From contig NZ_QZMN01000012.1 in assembly GCF_003702705.1 (NCBI RefSeq), positions 62,001 to 126,000 of the forward strand: DNA of 64,000 nt, in the 5' to 3' direction. Below are positions 1 to 11,175 of this stretch, piece after piece; the first letter of the stretch is position 1; every line of letters starts with the position of its first letter. This stretch comes from Ornithinimicrobium cerasi (lineage in GTDB: Bacteria; Actinomycetota; Actinomycetes; Actinomycetales; Dermatophilaceae). The notes below the pieces were generated by a model. The model was not told the origin of the DNA and did not search any database. It saw only the letters and a list, made by a program, of their open reading frames with translations. A program made the translations under genes and the position numbers.

Positions 1-1093
1 CGCTGCCCATGAGCAGGAGCAGCACCAGCGTCCACCCGCCGGTCAGCTCGTGGACCAGACCGACGGCGAACGGCCCGACGGCGGCGAGGCCGTAGCCCAC
101 CGGTTGCACGAAGCCGGAGAGCCGCGCGGTCACCCGGGGGTCGCGCGACCGCGCCGTGATGAGCGCGATCGAGGTCGGGAAGGCGAACCCGGACAGGCCG
201 AGCAGCGAGGCCCACAGCCACGGCAGCGTCGCCGGGGCCAGCAGCAGGCCAAGGTAGCCCCCCACGAGCAGCACCCCGAAGGTCACCATCCACGGCGCCA
301 GCGTCCGCGACCGCGCGATGACGGTGGGCATCGTCAGGCCGCCGACGATGCCCAAGGCCGTCAGCAGAGACACCAGCGCACCCGCCTGCGTGGCGGACAG
401 TCCCGCGTCCCGGTAGATCTGGGGGAGCCAGCCGAACTGCACGTAGGCGTTCATCGCCTGGACGCCGAAGAGCAGGGTGAGGGCGACCGCGGTGGGGGAG
501 TGCCGCAGCCGGCCCGCACCCGCGATCGCGTCGGCGCGGTGGTCCGCCGGGTCGGTGTGCTCGCGCCGGGCGATGAGCACCCAGGGGACGAGCGCGCCGA
601 CGGCGACCAGGCCCCATACCCCGATCGCGGGGCGCCAGCCCCCCTCGGTCAGCCCGGCCACGGGGGCCGCCAGCGCCGCCGCGAGCGCGCCACCGGCCGT
701 GAGCCCGGCCGAGTAGAGGGTCATCAGCAGGACCCCGCCGTCGCGCGCGTGCCGCTTGATCCAGGCCGGCACCAGGACGTTGCCGACGGCCATCCCCGCC
801 AGGGCGAGTGCGGTGAGCAGCAGGAACACCGCGACTGAGCCGGTCACCGCCCGGCCCGCGAGGCCGACGACCACCGCGAGGAGGCCGAGGCTGATCCCGA
901 GGGTCATCCCCAGTCGCCGGGCCAGCCCCACGGCCAGCAGACCCACTGCCCCGAAGCACAGCCCGGGCAGCGCCGTCATCAGCCCGGCGACGGCCGGGCT
1001 CATCCCGACGCCGTCCCGCACCTCCGCGAGGACCGGCCCGACGGACGAGGCGCCCGGCCGCAGGTTCACCGAGATGAGGACGACGGCCGTCAC
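1..1093 (-). CDS. MFS transporter, CynX/NimT-like (partial, C-terminus off left edge)
   Basis: Reading the minus strand gives a continuous hydrophobic frame with short alternating membrane segments. Near its start it has the stretch ISVNLRPGASSVGPVL, typical of the CynX/NimT (cyanate/nitroimidazole) branch of the major facilitator superfamily, which exports or imports small organic anions or drugs. About 364 residues are visible and the C-terminal end lies beyond position 1. The start is unresolved: the frame stays open into the end of icd, but the only usable start codon I see is GTG at 1093, which sits almost at the first membrane helix and has no Shine-Dalgarno sequence. It lies just downstream of icd on the same strand. 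The substrate cannot be read from the sequence. Confidence 0.75.
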   Translation of the reverse strand, partial: MTAVVLISVNLRPGASSVGPVLAEVRDGVGMSPAVAGLMTALPGLCFGAVGLLAVGLARRLGMTLGISLGLLAVVVGLAGRAVTGSVAVFLLLTALALAGMAVGNVLVPAWIKRHARDGGVLLMTLYSAGLTAGGALAAALAAPVAGLTEGGWRPAIGVWGLVAVGALVPWVLIARREHTDPADHRADAIAGAGRLRHSPTAVALTLLFGVQAMNAYVQFGWLPQIYRDAGLSATQAGALVSLLTALGIVGGLTMPTVIARSRTLAPWMVTFGVLLVGGYLGLLLAPATLPWLWASLLGLSGFAFPTSIALITARSRDPRVTARLSGFVQPVGYGLAAVGPFAVGLVHELTGGWTLVLLLLMGS

Positions 1094-1140
1094 CGCCAGG
1101 GCGGTGCCGACCCCGGGGCGGGGACGCTCTGGGTATGCCG

Positions 1141-3360
<2,220 letters not shown>

Positions 3361-3487
3361 CTGGCTGGTTCTCCTGGTGCGCTCGGGACGGGGGTACCGG
3401 GCACGAGGCTACTCGACCCTCGATAGGATGGGACCGACGGTTCCCGCCACCGACGGGGGTGCGCGGGGCGTCCCGTGAGAGGCGGCG

Positions 3488-4399
3488 ATGGGCGTGACCG
3501 AGGGTAGTCGGACCAGGCGGCCGGTCGTGGTGGGTGCGGACGGGGGACGCACCGACGGCTCCGCAGTGAGGTGGTCGGCCCGGCACGCCCAGCGCACCGG
3601 ACGACCGCTCGTCGTCGTCCACGCCAGCGAGCCCGAGGCCCTCGCCGCCCAGGCGGTCGGCGCCGGCGCCACCGGGATCACCGCCCTCCTGGACGCCGAG
3701 AAGGAACGGACCGACGAGCTCGCGGTCCAGGTCGAGGCGCTGGGTGCCGAGCTCGGCATCGACGCCCGGCTGGAGCTGCGCCACGGCTCCCCGGTCCGGG
3801 CGCTGCTGGAGCACCAGGACGAGGCGGTGCTGCTCGTCGTGGGCACCGGCCGCAAGAGCGCCCTGCGGGAGTGGGTGCTGGGCACCACCAGCCTCGGCGT
3901 GAGCGCCCACGCGCACTGCCCCGTCGTGGTCGTCAACCCCGAGGTCGAGGTCGGGGGCCTCATCAACGAGCGCATCGGCGTGGCGGTGGACGGCAGCGTC
4001 GACAGCCGGGCCGCCGCGGCGCTCGCCGTCGCCTACGCGGCCGCGATCGGGACGTCGCTGGTGGCGGTGAACACCTGGTACCTCGAGGTCGTGGGCGGGT
4101 ACGTGGTCACCGAGCCGGACAGCCCGGAGTGGCAGCGGATCGAGGCCGAGCGCACCGCCATGCTGCAGGAGGTGATGGCCGAGGCGACCCGGCGCCACCC
4201 CGAGGTCGACGTCGAGCTGGTGGTGCGGCGCGGGCCGACCGTCTCCACGGTGCTCGACCTCGCCTCCGCGTGGGACGTCGTCGTCGTCGGCAGCCGCGGG
4301 CTGGGCAGCGTCCAGGGCCGCCTGCTGGGGTCGGTGAGCCAACGGCTCATGCGGCTCTCCCCGTGCCCGGTCCTGGTCGCCACGGGCGCGCGCCGCTGA
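3488..4399 (+). CDS. Tandem universal stress protein (UspA family)
   Basis: The 303-residue cytosolic protein has two UspA domains in tandem, roughly residues 12-150 and 158-300. Both carry the ATP-binding glycine signature G-x2-G-x9-G-(S/T): [17 protein letters not shown] in the first and [17 protein letters not shown] in the second. Tandem USPs with intact ATP loops are common in actinobacteria and are usually linked to hypoxia, starvation or dormancy responses. That role is family knowledge and is not shown here. The ATG has a GAGAGGCGG Shine-Dalgarno-like stretch. A TAGGAT element at 3424-3429 could be its -10. It converges on the antiporter gene with only a 10-bp gap. Confidence 0.93.
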   Translation: MGVTEGSRTRRPVVVGADGGRTDGSAVRWSARHAQRTGRPLVVVHASEPEALAAQAVGAGATGITALLDAEKERTDELAVQVEALGAELGIDARLELRHGSPVRALLEHQDEAVLLVVGTGRKSALREWVLGTTSLGVSAHAHCPVVVVNPEVEVGGLINERIGVAVDGSVDSRAAAALAVAYAAAIGTSLVAVNTWYLEVVGGYVVTEPDSPEWQRIEAERTAMLQEVMAEATRRHPEVDVELVVRRGPTVSTVLDLASAWDVVVVGSRGLGSVQGRLLGSVSQRLMRLSPCPVLVATGARR

Positions 4400-4409
4400 C
4401 CGTCGCCGG

Positions 4410-5999
4410 TCAGGACCGGTCGGCCAGCCGCTCGGCGGCCTGCTCGGCGATCGAGAGCCCGGCGCCCTCGTAGAGGTGGACGACCACCTCGGCGCCGAGC
4501 TCGGCGTAGTCCCGCGCGTCGTCGTCGTACTGCGCCACCGCCGCGACCACCCCGGTGTAGCCGATCGTGGCCAGCTCCGCCAGAGCCAGCCGGCTCGCAC
4601 CGTGGAAGGGCATCGCCAGGACGACGATCTCGACCTGCGTCGTCGACTCCAGCCGCGACCAGAAGTCGCTGTCGGCGGCGTCCGCCTCCACGATGCGCAA
4701 CCCGCGGCCGCGCAGGTCCTGGACGCGGGAGGGCAGGTTCTCCACCCCCAGCACCTCCAGCCCGTAGGTGCTCGACAGCTCCTCGTACGCGGAGGTGCCG
4801 ATGCGGCCCATCCCCATGACCACGGCCCGGGCCGACCCGAAGGAGATCGGCGTCTCGTGGGGGTGGACGTCGTCCGGCGGGTGCATCGGCATCACCCGGC
4901 GCGCCTGGCGGAGCAGCGCGTCGGACCTGCTGTTGACGACGGCGGCGATCACGAAGCTGGCCGCCACCGCCACCGACATCACCACGAGCCAGATCTCCTC
5001 GAGCAGGCCGCCCGCCACCGCGACCGACACCACGATGAGGCCGAACTCGGAGTAGTTGCCGAGGACCAGCCCCGCCTTGACGGAGGTGCGTCGGCGCAGC
5101 TTGTGCCGGTCCAGCAGCCACACGTAGAGGAGCACCTGGACGGGCAGGAGCAGCAGCAGCGTGAGGCCCAGCAACACCCCCTCGCCGGTCACCGCGCCCC
5201 CGAACCCGATCGAGATGAAGAACCCGACCAGCAGGAGGTCCTTGAGCAGGAACAGGTGGTGGGAGAGCTGGGTGGCGGCACGGTCGCCGGCCAGCACCAT
5301 GCCGACGAGCAGCGCGCCGAGGTCGCCCTTGAGACCGACCGCCTCGAACGCGGCATACCCCGGTCCCAGCGCCATGGCGAGACCGAAGAGCGCCTGCATG
5401 TCGCCGTGCGGGACGTGGTCCCAGACCCGGCGGGCCACCCACCCGAGCGGCAGGAGAGCGGCCAGCAGCGGGATGGCGAGCACGTGCGGCACGTGCCCGC
5501 CCGCGACCGTCATGAAGATGACGGCAGCCAGGTCCTGCATGACGAGGATGCCGATCGCGACGCGGCCGTAGAAGGACTGCAGCTCCGACTGCTCCTCGAG
5601 CACCTTCACGACGAAGACCGTGGAGGAGAAGGACAGCGCGAAGGCGATGAGCGCGAGCGTCCCGACGTCGAGCCCACCCAGGAGCGGGAAGCCGACGATC
5701 GCCAGCAGCCACAGGAACCCGGTGCCCGCGGCCACCGACAGGGCGAGGTGCCCGGCGGTCGTCACCCAGACCTCGCGGGCCAGCAGGCTGCGCACGTCGA
5801 GCTTGAGCCCGATGCCGAAGAGCAGCAGCGCCACCCCCAGCTCGGCGATGAAGTCCAGGTAGGGCAGCTCCTCCACCCCGAGGCTGTTGAGCGCGAAGCC
5901 GGCCGCGAGGAAGCCGAGGAGTGCCGGCAGCCGGACGAGGGACATGAGCAGCCCGGCCAGGAACGTGGCCGCGAGGAAGAAGGAGATGTCGGTCATCAT
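4410..5999 (-). CDS. KefB/Ybal-type monovalent cation:proton antiporter with TrkA-N domain
   Basis: The 529-residue membrane protein has an N-terminal Na+/H+ exchanger (CPA2) module of about 12 helices (residues 1-380) and a C-terminal Rossmann TrkA-N regulatory domain (about 400-525) with the nucleotide loop [15 protein letters not shown]. This is the layout of KefB/KefC and Ybal antiporters, which move K+ or Na+ against protons under NAD(H)- or thiol-linked control. I chose the ATG at 5999 (MMTDISFF) because GGAGGAGGG lies just upstream; the frame stays open further 5' only because of high GC. It is likely monocistronic or weakly linked to the amidotransferase 68 bp upstream. Ion specificity is not readable. 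Confidence 0.93.
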   Translation of the reverse strand: MMTDISFFLAATFLAGLLMSLVRLPALLGFLAAGFALNSLGVEELPYLDFIAELGVALLLFGIGLKLDVRSLLAREVWVTTAGHLALSVAAGTGFLWLLAIVGFPLLGGLDVGTLALIAFALSFSSTVFVVKVLEEQSELQSFYGRVAIGILVMQDLAAVIFMTVAGGHVPHVLAIPLLAALLPLGWVARRVWDHVPHGDMQALFGLAMALGPGYAAFEAVGLKGDLGALLVGMVLAGDRAATQLSHHLFLLKDLLLVGFFISIGFGGAVTGEGVLLGLTLLLLLPVQVLLYVWLLDRHKLRRRTSVKAGLVLGNYSEFGLIVVSVAVAGGLLEEIWLVVMSVAVAASFVIAAVVNSRSDALLRQARRVMPMHPPDDVHPHETPISFGSARAVVMGMGRIGTSAYEELSSTYGLEVLGVENLPSRVQDLRGRGLRIVEADAADSDFWSRLESTTQVEIVVLAMPFHGASRLALAELATIGYTGVVAAVAQYDDDARDYAELGAEVVVHLYEGAGLSIAEQAAERLADRS

Positions 6000-6067
6000 G
6001 GGACTGCCCTCCTCCGGTGCACGTTGCGAGTGCCGCCCTCGCATTGTCCCACCCGGGCGGGTGACGG

Positions 6068-6772
6068 CTAGCCGCTGAGGACGAGCCGGGCGAAGCGGCG
6101 CAGCAGCGCCTCCCAGCTGCGGTGCAGCTCGGCGCGTCGACGCTCGAGCTCCTCGAGGGTGGCGCGGTCGGTGGCCGGGTCCGGCCCCGCGCTCCACCGC
6201 GCGACGATCGACGCGTCCGCCTCGGGATGGAACTGCACCCCCCAGGCCCGGCGGCCGAAGCGCGCGGCCTGCACCGTGCCGTCCGGGGCCCGGGCGATCT
6301 CCGTCGCACCGGTCGGGAGGACCGTCACGACGTCGTTGTTCCAGTGCAGCACCGTGGAGTCGGCGCCCAGGACCCCGGTCAGCGGGTCGGTCCGCCCGTC
6401 GGGGGTCGCCGCGAAGGGGACCAGACGGTGCAGGGGGCCACGCTCGTTGCGCCGGACCTCGCCACCCAGCGCGACCGCGCCGAGCTGGTGCCCGAGGCAC
6501 ACCCCGAGGAAGGGGAGGTCGGCGGCGACGGTGGCCCCGATGAGCGCGCGGGTCGGCAGCAGCCACCGGTGCTCCGCGTCGTCCTGCGCCCCCATCTTCC
6601 CGCCGAGGACGATCAGCCCGAGGTGGTCGCCCAGCGCAGCCGGCAGGGCGCGGCCGCCGTGCGCCGGCAGGACGTCCACGTCCAGCCCCGCGCGCAGCAG
6701 CCAGGGCTCGATCATCCCGACCGGGCAGTCGTCCTCGTGCTGGACGACGAGCACGCGCGGAACCTCAGCCAT
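6068..6772 (-). CDS. Class I glutamine amidotransferase (GMP-synthase-like)
   Basis: The 234-residue cytosolic protein has the class I GATase fold: the nucleophile elbow GVCLGHQLGAVALGGEV around residue 92 (catalytic Cys in GVCLGHQ) and the His/Glu pair in GVQFHPEAD around residue 175. The N-terminal VLVVQHEDDCPVGMIEPWL is typical of stand-alone GuaA-like amidotransferases (PF00117), which hydrolyse glutamine to supply ammonia or cleave gamma-glutamyl groups. No synthetase partner is adjacent, so the acceptor is unknown. It lies 25 bp upstream of the peptide-transporter 3' end and shares that strand, but as an upstream-free gene it probably has its own promoter. Confidence 0.9.
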   Translation of the reverse strand: MAEVPRVLVVQHEDDCPVGMIEPWLLRAGLDVDVLPAHGGRALPAALGDHLGLIVLGGKMGAQDDAEHRWLLPTRALIGATVAADLPFLGVCLGHQLGAVALGGEVRRNERGPLHRLVPFAATPDGRTDPLTGVLGADSTVLHWNNDVVTVLPTGATEIARAPDGTVQAARFGRRAWGVQFHPEADASIVARWSAGPDPATDRATLEELERRRAELHRSWEALLRRFARLVLSG

Positions 6773-6796
6773 GGCGGCAGGCTACCGACCGCACGC

Positions 6797-7960
6797 TCAC
6801 GCGCTGGCGTCGGTCACGCCTTTGGCGCCGAGCGAGGAGTCGATCTCGGGGTGGATCTCGTCAGGGTGGGTCACGTCGTCCACCTCGACGGTATGGCGCC
6901 CCAGCTCGCCGGAGGCGATCTGCTCGGCCCAGTGGCAGGCGACCCGGTGGCTCGCCGGCACGCCGTCGACCTGCACCACGCGCAGCTCGGGCCGCTCCTC
7001 CTCGCAGCGTGTCGGCTGACGCCACGGGCAGCGGGTGTGGAACCGGCAGCCGGACGGCGGGTTGGCGGGGGAGGGCAGGTCGCCCGGGAGCAGGATCTGC
7101 TCGCGGCTGTCCTCGACGACGGGGTCGGGCACGGGCACGGCGGACAGCAGCGCGCGGGTGTAGGGGTGCAGCGGCTCGTCGTAGAGATCCTCGCCCTCGG
7201 CCTCCTCCACGAGGCCGCCGAGGTACATCACCCCGATGCGGTCGCTGATGTGGCGCACCACGGCCAGGTCGTGCGCGATGACGAGGTAGGTGAGCCCGAA
7301 CTCCTCCTGGAGGTCCTCCAGGAGGTTGATGACCTGGGCCTGCACCGACACGTCGAGGGCGCTCACCGGCTCGTCGGCCACGATCAGCTGCGGGTCCACC
7401 GAGAGCGCCCGCGCGATGCCGACCCGCTGCCGCTGCCCGCCCGAGAACTCGTGGGGGTACTTCGACAGGGCGTTCTTCGGCAGGCCCACGGCGCTCAGCA
7501 GCTCGGTGAGCCGGGTCCGCGCGACCTGGGCGTCCTTGGTCAGGCCGTGGGCCCGCATCCCCTCGAGCAGCAGCTGCTCGACGGTCTGTCGTGGGTCGAG
7601 GCTGCCCAGCGGGTCCTGGAAGACCATCTGCATGTGGCGGCGCTGGCGGCGCAGCTGCTCGCCCTTGAGGCTGGCGAGGTCCGTGCCGTCGAAGACGACC
7701 TCACCGGCGGTGGGCGACTCAAGCTGCAGGATCGCCCGGCCCAGCGTGGACTTGCCGCACCCGGACTCGCCGACGAGCCCGTAGGTCTCCCCGCGGCGGA
7801 TCTGCAGGTCGATGCCGTCGACGGCGTAGACGTGACCGATGGTCCGGTCGAAGATCACGCCCTTCTTGATCGGGAAGTGCACCTTGAGACCGCGCACGTC
7901 CAGGAGCACGTCGGCCTCGGGCGTCCCCGCCCCCTCGGGCTGCTGGACGGTCGTCGTCAT
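6797..7960 (-). CDS. Peptide ABC transporter ATPase, DppF/OppF type
   Basis: The 387-residue ATPase energises oligopeptide or dipeptide uptake. The sequence shows Walker A GESGCGKSTLGR (about residue 64), the ABC signature FSGGQRQRVGIARAL (about 175), Walker B LIVADEPVSALDVS and the switch His in VIAHDLAV. It also has the C-terminal oligopeptide-transporter extension with the CRFHTRCPW cysteine motif seen in OppF/DppF that bind an iron-sulfur cluster or zinc. It is the last gene of the five-gene transporter operon. Its ATG overlaps the dppD stop codon (ATGA), indicating translational coupling. The true substrate (peptide, nickel or sugar) is not decided by the ATPase. Confidence 0.95.
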   Translation of the reverse strand: MTTTVQQPEGAGTPEADVLLDVRGLKVHFPIKKGVIFDRTIGHVYAVDGIDLQIRRGETYGLVGESGCGKSTLGRAILQLESPTAGEVVFDGTDLASLKGEQLRRQRRHMQMVFQDPLGSLDPRQTVEQLLLEGMRAHGLTKDAQVARTRLTELLSAVGLPKNALSKYPHEFSGGQRQRVGIARALSVDPQLIVADEPVSALDVSVQAQVINLLEDLQEEFGLTYLVIAHDLAVVRHISDRIGVMYLGGLVEEAEGEDLYDEPLHPYTRALLSAVPVPDPVVEDSREQILLPGDLPSPANPPSGCRFHTRCPWRQPTRCEEERPELRVVQVDGVPASHRVACHWAEQIASGELGRHTVEVDDVTHPDEIHPEIDSSLGAKGVTDASA

Positions 7961-9024
7961 GCCCGGACCTCCTCGTCGGACGGGGCGTCGTCGAGCGGGT
8001 TCGACTCGAGCGGGTTGTGGCAGCGCAGCAGCCGGTCCGGACCGAGACCCTCGTGGTCCGGCACGAGCTCGGGGGTCCGCTCACGGCATACCTCGATCTC
8101 GGAGGAGCACCGGGGCGCGAAGGCGCACCCGCCCTCCCACGGGATGTTGTCCGCGACCGACCCGGGCACCGGGGTCAGCCGGCGGCCCTTGCCCTCGGTG
8201 AGGCGGGGGATGGAGGCGAGCAGGCCGCCGGTGTAGGGGTGCCGCGGCCGGGCGAAGAGGTCGTGCCGGCGGGCCCGCTCCACGATCCGGCCGCCGTAGA
8301 GGACGTTGACCTCGTCGCACAGCCCGGCCACCACGCCGAGGTCGTGGGTGATCATGATGAGGGAGGTGCCGCTCTCCTGCACGAGCTCCTTGAGCAGGGC
8401 CAGGATCTGGGCCTGGATCGTCACGTCGAGCGCGGTCGTCGGCTCGTCCGCGATGAGCAGCCGCGGCTCGCAGGCCAGGGCCATCGCGATCAGGGCGCGC
8501 TGGCGCATGCCGCCGGAGAGCTGGTGGGGGTACTCCTTGAGCCGACGGGTCGGGTCCGGGATGCCGACCTTGTCGAGCAGCTCGGCCGCCCGTCGTCCCG
8601 CGTCGCCCCGGTTCATCCCACGGTGCCGCTCGAGCACCTCCGCCACCTGGACGCCGAGGGGTACGACGGGGTTGAGGGAGGACAGCGGGTCCTGGAAGAT
8701 CATCGCCACGTCGCGTCCGCGGCGGTCACGCATCTGGGTGTCGGAGAGGGTGAGCAGGTCCTCGCCGTCGAAGTGCACGCTGCCGGTCACGGCGTTGCCG
8801 CGGGAGGGCAGCAGCCGCATGATCGCCAACGAGGTCACCGACTTGCCGCAGCCGGACTCGCCGACGAGCCCGACGGTCTGACCGGGTCGCACGTCGAAGC
8901 TGACGGCGTCGACGGCGCGGAAGGCCTTGGCGCCGCGGCCGAAGGTGACCGTCAGGTCGCGCACGGACAGGAGCGGTTCCCCCTCGCCGGAGGGGTATGT
9001 CGAGGTGCCGGGTCGGTCGGTCAC
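7957..9024 (-). CDS. Peptide ABC transporter ATPase, DppD/OppD type
   Basis: The 355-residue ATPase partners the following DppF-like protein. It has Walker A GESGCGKSVTSLAIM (about residue 55), the Q-loop IFQDPLSSLNPV, the signature LSGGMRQRALIAMAL, Walker B LLIADEPTTALDVT and switch His MITHDLGVVAGLCD. The C-terminal oligopeptide motif contains GGCAFAPRCSSEIEVC. It starts at GTG 9024 after GAGGAGG, 10 bp downstream of the dppC stop, and its own stop overlaps the dppF start by 4 bp. These spacings support one transcript from the binding-protein gene through dppF. Confidence 0.95.
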   Translation of the reverse strand: MTDRPGTSTYPSGEGEPLLSVRDLTVTFGRGAKAFRAVDAVSFDVRPGQTVGLVGESGCGKSVTSLAIMRLLPSRGNAVTGSVHFDGEDLLTLSDTQMRDRRGRDVAMIFQDPLSSLNPVVPLGVQVAEVLERHRGMNRGDAGRRAAELLDKVGIPDPTRRLKEYPHQLSGGMRQRALIAMALACEPRLLIADEPTTALDVTIQAQILALLKELVQESGTSLIMITHDLGVVAGLCDEVNVLYGGRIVERARRHDLFARPRHPYTGGLLASIPRLTEGKGRRLTPVPGSVADNIPWEGGCAFAPRCSSEIEVCRERTPELVPDHEGLGPDRLLRCHNPLESNPLDDAPSDEEVRA

Positions 9025-9034
9025 GATGGCCTCC

Positions 9035-10045
9035 TCAGCGCCGGGACTTGGGGTCGAGGGCCTCGCGCAGCGACTCGCCCATGAGGGTGAAGCCGAGCGC
9101 GACGACGATGATGCACAGGGCCGGGTAGACGGCGACGTGCGGGTAGGTGTTGAAGAACACCTGGGCCCGGCCGAGCATCTGACCCCACTCCGGGACGGAG
9201 TCGTCGGGGTTGCCCAGCCCGAGGAAGGACAGCGCCGCGGCGTCGATGATGGAGACGGCGAGGACGAGGGTGCCCTGCACGATGACCGGCCCCACGGAGT
9301 TGGGCAGCATGTGGCGGAAGACGATCGCGGGGGCGCGCACCCCGAGGGACCGCGCGGCGAGCACGTGGTCGCTGTGCCGCTGGGAGATCATCGACCCCCG
9401 CAGGAGGCGGGCGAAGACGGGCACCTGGACGATGGCGATGGCCAGGATCACCGTCCACTGGCTGGGCCGGGCAAAGATCGCCGCGATGGAGAACGCCATG
9501 AGCAGGCTGGGGATGGAGAGCATGACGTCGACGACGCGCATCACGATGTTGTCGACCCAGCCGCCGATGCCGCCTGCCAGGGTGCCCAGGACGAGTCCGC
9601 CGAACAGCCCGCCCAGCGTGGCGAGGACGCCGACGATGAGGGTCTGGCGCGCCCCGACGATGAGGCGCGAGAGCAGGTCGCGCCCCGCGTTGTCACCGCC
9701 CAGCGGGTAGCCGGGCTGCGGGTCGGGGATCGGCGTGGCGGGCGTGACCTGCCCGATCAGGTCGCGGGCGCGGGGGTCGTGCGGGGCCAGCCACGGGGCG
9801 ATGAGCGCGACGATGAGGAAGAGCAGGATGATCACCGCGCCGATGAGGAAGACGGGGTCGCGTCGCAGCCGGCGCCAGGCGCTCTGCCACAGGCTCACGC
9901 CCCGCTCGTCGGAGAGCGAGCCGGCCTCGGCGAGCTCGTCGATACGACGCTTCCTCCGGTCGCCCATGCGGGCGAACGCGGACCGGTGGTCGGGGTCCTC
10001 GGGGCTGACGGGGGAGGTGCCGGTCTCGGCGGTGGGGTCGGTCAC
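9035..10045 (-). CDS. Peptide ABC transporter permease, DppC/OppC type
   Basis: The 336-residue inner-membrane permease has the N-terminal extension and first helix typical of OppC/DppC (residues about 70-95, VFLIGAVIILLFLIVALIAP). The binding-protein-dependent transport domain follows, with the EAA-like loop near HVLAARSLGVRAPAIVFRHM that contacts the ATPases. GTG at 10045 lies 10 bp downstream of the dppB stop codon. With DppB it forms the transmembrane channel of the peptide importer. The cytoplasmic N-terminus carries a basic MGDRRKRRIDEL stretch. Confidence 0.95.
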   Translation of the reverse strand: MTDPTAETGTSPVSPEDPDHRSAFARMGDRRKRRIDELAEAGSLSDERGVSLWQSAWRRLRRDPVFLIGAVIILLFLIVALIAPWLAPHDPRARDLIGQVTPATPIPDPQPGYPLGGDNAGRDLLSRLIVGARQTLIVGVLATLGGLFGGLVLGTLAGGIGGWVDNIVMRVVDVMLSIPSLLMAFSIAAIFARPSQWTVILAIAIVQVPVFARLLRGSMISQRHSDHVLAARSLGVRAPAIVFRHMLPNSVGPVIVQGTLVLAVSIIDAAALSFLGLGNPDDSVPEWGQMLGRAQVFFNTYPHVAVYPALCIIVVALGFTLMGESLREALDPKSRR

Positions 10046-10055
10046 GGGAGGCTCC

Positions 10056-11066
10056 TCACTTGGTCCGCACCCGTGGGTCGATGAGCGCGTAGGCGACGTC
10101 GACGGCGAGGTTCACGACGATGTAGATCAGGGCGGCGAACATGATGAGGACCTGGAGCACCGGGTAGTCGCGTCGCTCGAAGCCGATCGCCAGGGCCTGG
10201 CCGATGCCCTGGAAGGCGAAGACCTTCTCGGTGAGGACTGCACCCCCGAGGAGCGCACCGACCTGGAGGCCGACGATCGTCACGACGGGGATCAGCGCGT
10301 TGCGCATGATGTGCCGGACCCGGATGACCGAGCTGGTCAGCCCCTTGGCGCGGGCGGTGCGCACGTAGTCCTCGTCCATGACGTCGATGACGGCGGCGCG
10401 GGTGATGCGGAAGATGATGGCGAACGGGATGGAGGACAGCGCGATCGCGGGGAGGATCAGGTGCTTGAGGGCGTCCCAGGCGGCGTCCCACTCCCGGGTG
10501 AGGATCCCGTCCAGGACGTAGAGGTTGGTGATGTGGGTGGCGTCGATGCCCACGCTCTGCCGGCCCGAGGGCGGGAGCAGCCCCCACCGGACGGCGAAGA
10601 GGTACTTGAGCACGTAGGCGAGGAAGAAGACCGGCACCGCCACGCCGACGAGGGAGAAGATGACGCTCCCGGTGTCGAGCATGCCCCCGCGGCGGCGGGC
10701 TGCGACATACCCCAGCGGGATGGCGAGGACCAGGGCCAGAGCGAGGGCGAAGAGGCTCAGCTCCAGCGTGGCGGGGAAGCGCTGGACGAAGACGTCCAGG
10801 GCGGGCTCACCCCGGTAGACCCCGTTGGAGACGCCGAAGTCACCCTGCAGCGCGCGCTGCAGGAAGCGCCAGTACTGGACGGGCAGCGGGTCGTCCAGGC
10901 CCAGCTGCGCGCGCAGGCGGGCGGCGTTCTCGGGCGTGCCCCGCTCGCCGAGCAGGGCGCTGACGACCCCTCCCGGGAGGGAGCGGAGCCAGGCGAAGAG
11001 CAGCACGCTCAGCACGAACAGCGCGATCACCGCCTGGAGCAGGCGGCGGACGATGAACCTCAGCAC
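10056..11066 (-). CDS. Peptide ABC transporter permease, DppB/OppB type
   Basis: The 336-residue permease begins LRFIVRRLLQAVIALFVLSV, the family-typical first helix of DppB/OppB. It has six predicted helices and the EAA loop DYVRTARAKGLTSSVIRVRHI at about residue 240. The start is GTG 11066. It is separated from the binding-protein gene by about 110 bp holding a perfect 15-bp hairpin, which probably lowers expression of this and the following genes relative to the binding protein. Confidence 0.95.
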   Translation of the reverse strand: MLRFIVRRLLQAVIALFVLSVLLFAWLRSLPGGVVSALLGERGTPENAARLRAQLGLDDPLPVQYWRFLQRALQGDFGVSNGVYRGEPALDVFVQRFPATLELSLFALALALVLAIPLGYVAARRRGGMLDTGSVIFSLVGVAVPVFFLAYVLKYLFAVRWGLLPPSGRQSVGIDATHITNLYVLDGILTREWDAAWDALKHLILPAIALSSIPFAIIFRITRAAVIDVMDEDYVRTARAKGLTSSVIRVRHIMRNALIPVVTIVGLQVGALLGGAVLTEKVFAFQGIGQALAIGFERRDYPVLQVLIMFAALIYIVVNLAVDVAYALIDPRVRTK

Positions 11067-11116
11067 CGGGGTTCCTCCAGGGCGGGAGTGGAGCGGGGGC
11101 GACAGCGTAACGCGGG

Positions 11117-11150
11117 GACGGCGGGTCGGGTGGCTACCCGACCCGCCGTC
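11117..11150 (-). terminator. Intercistronic 15-bp hairpin between binding protein and permease genes
   Basis: Left arm 11117-11131 (GACGGCGGGTCGGGT) is exactly complementary to right arm 11136-11150, with a four-base GGCT loop. No T-run follows on the minus strand. It lies inside the operon, directly after the binding-protein stop codon. The usual role of such a hairpin is partial termination or 3'-end protection, giving excess binding protein over permeases. Effect inferred, structure seen. Confidence 0.75.
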
Positions 11151-11175
11151 CCTCAGCGTCGACCGAGGGAGTCGG

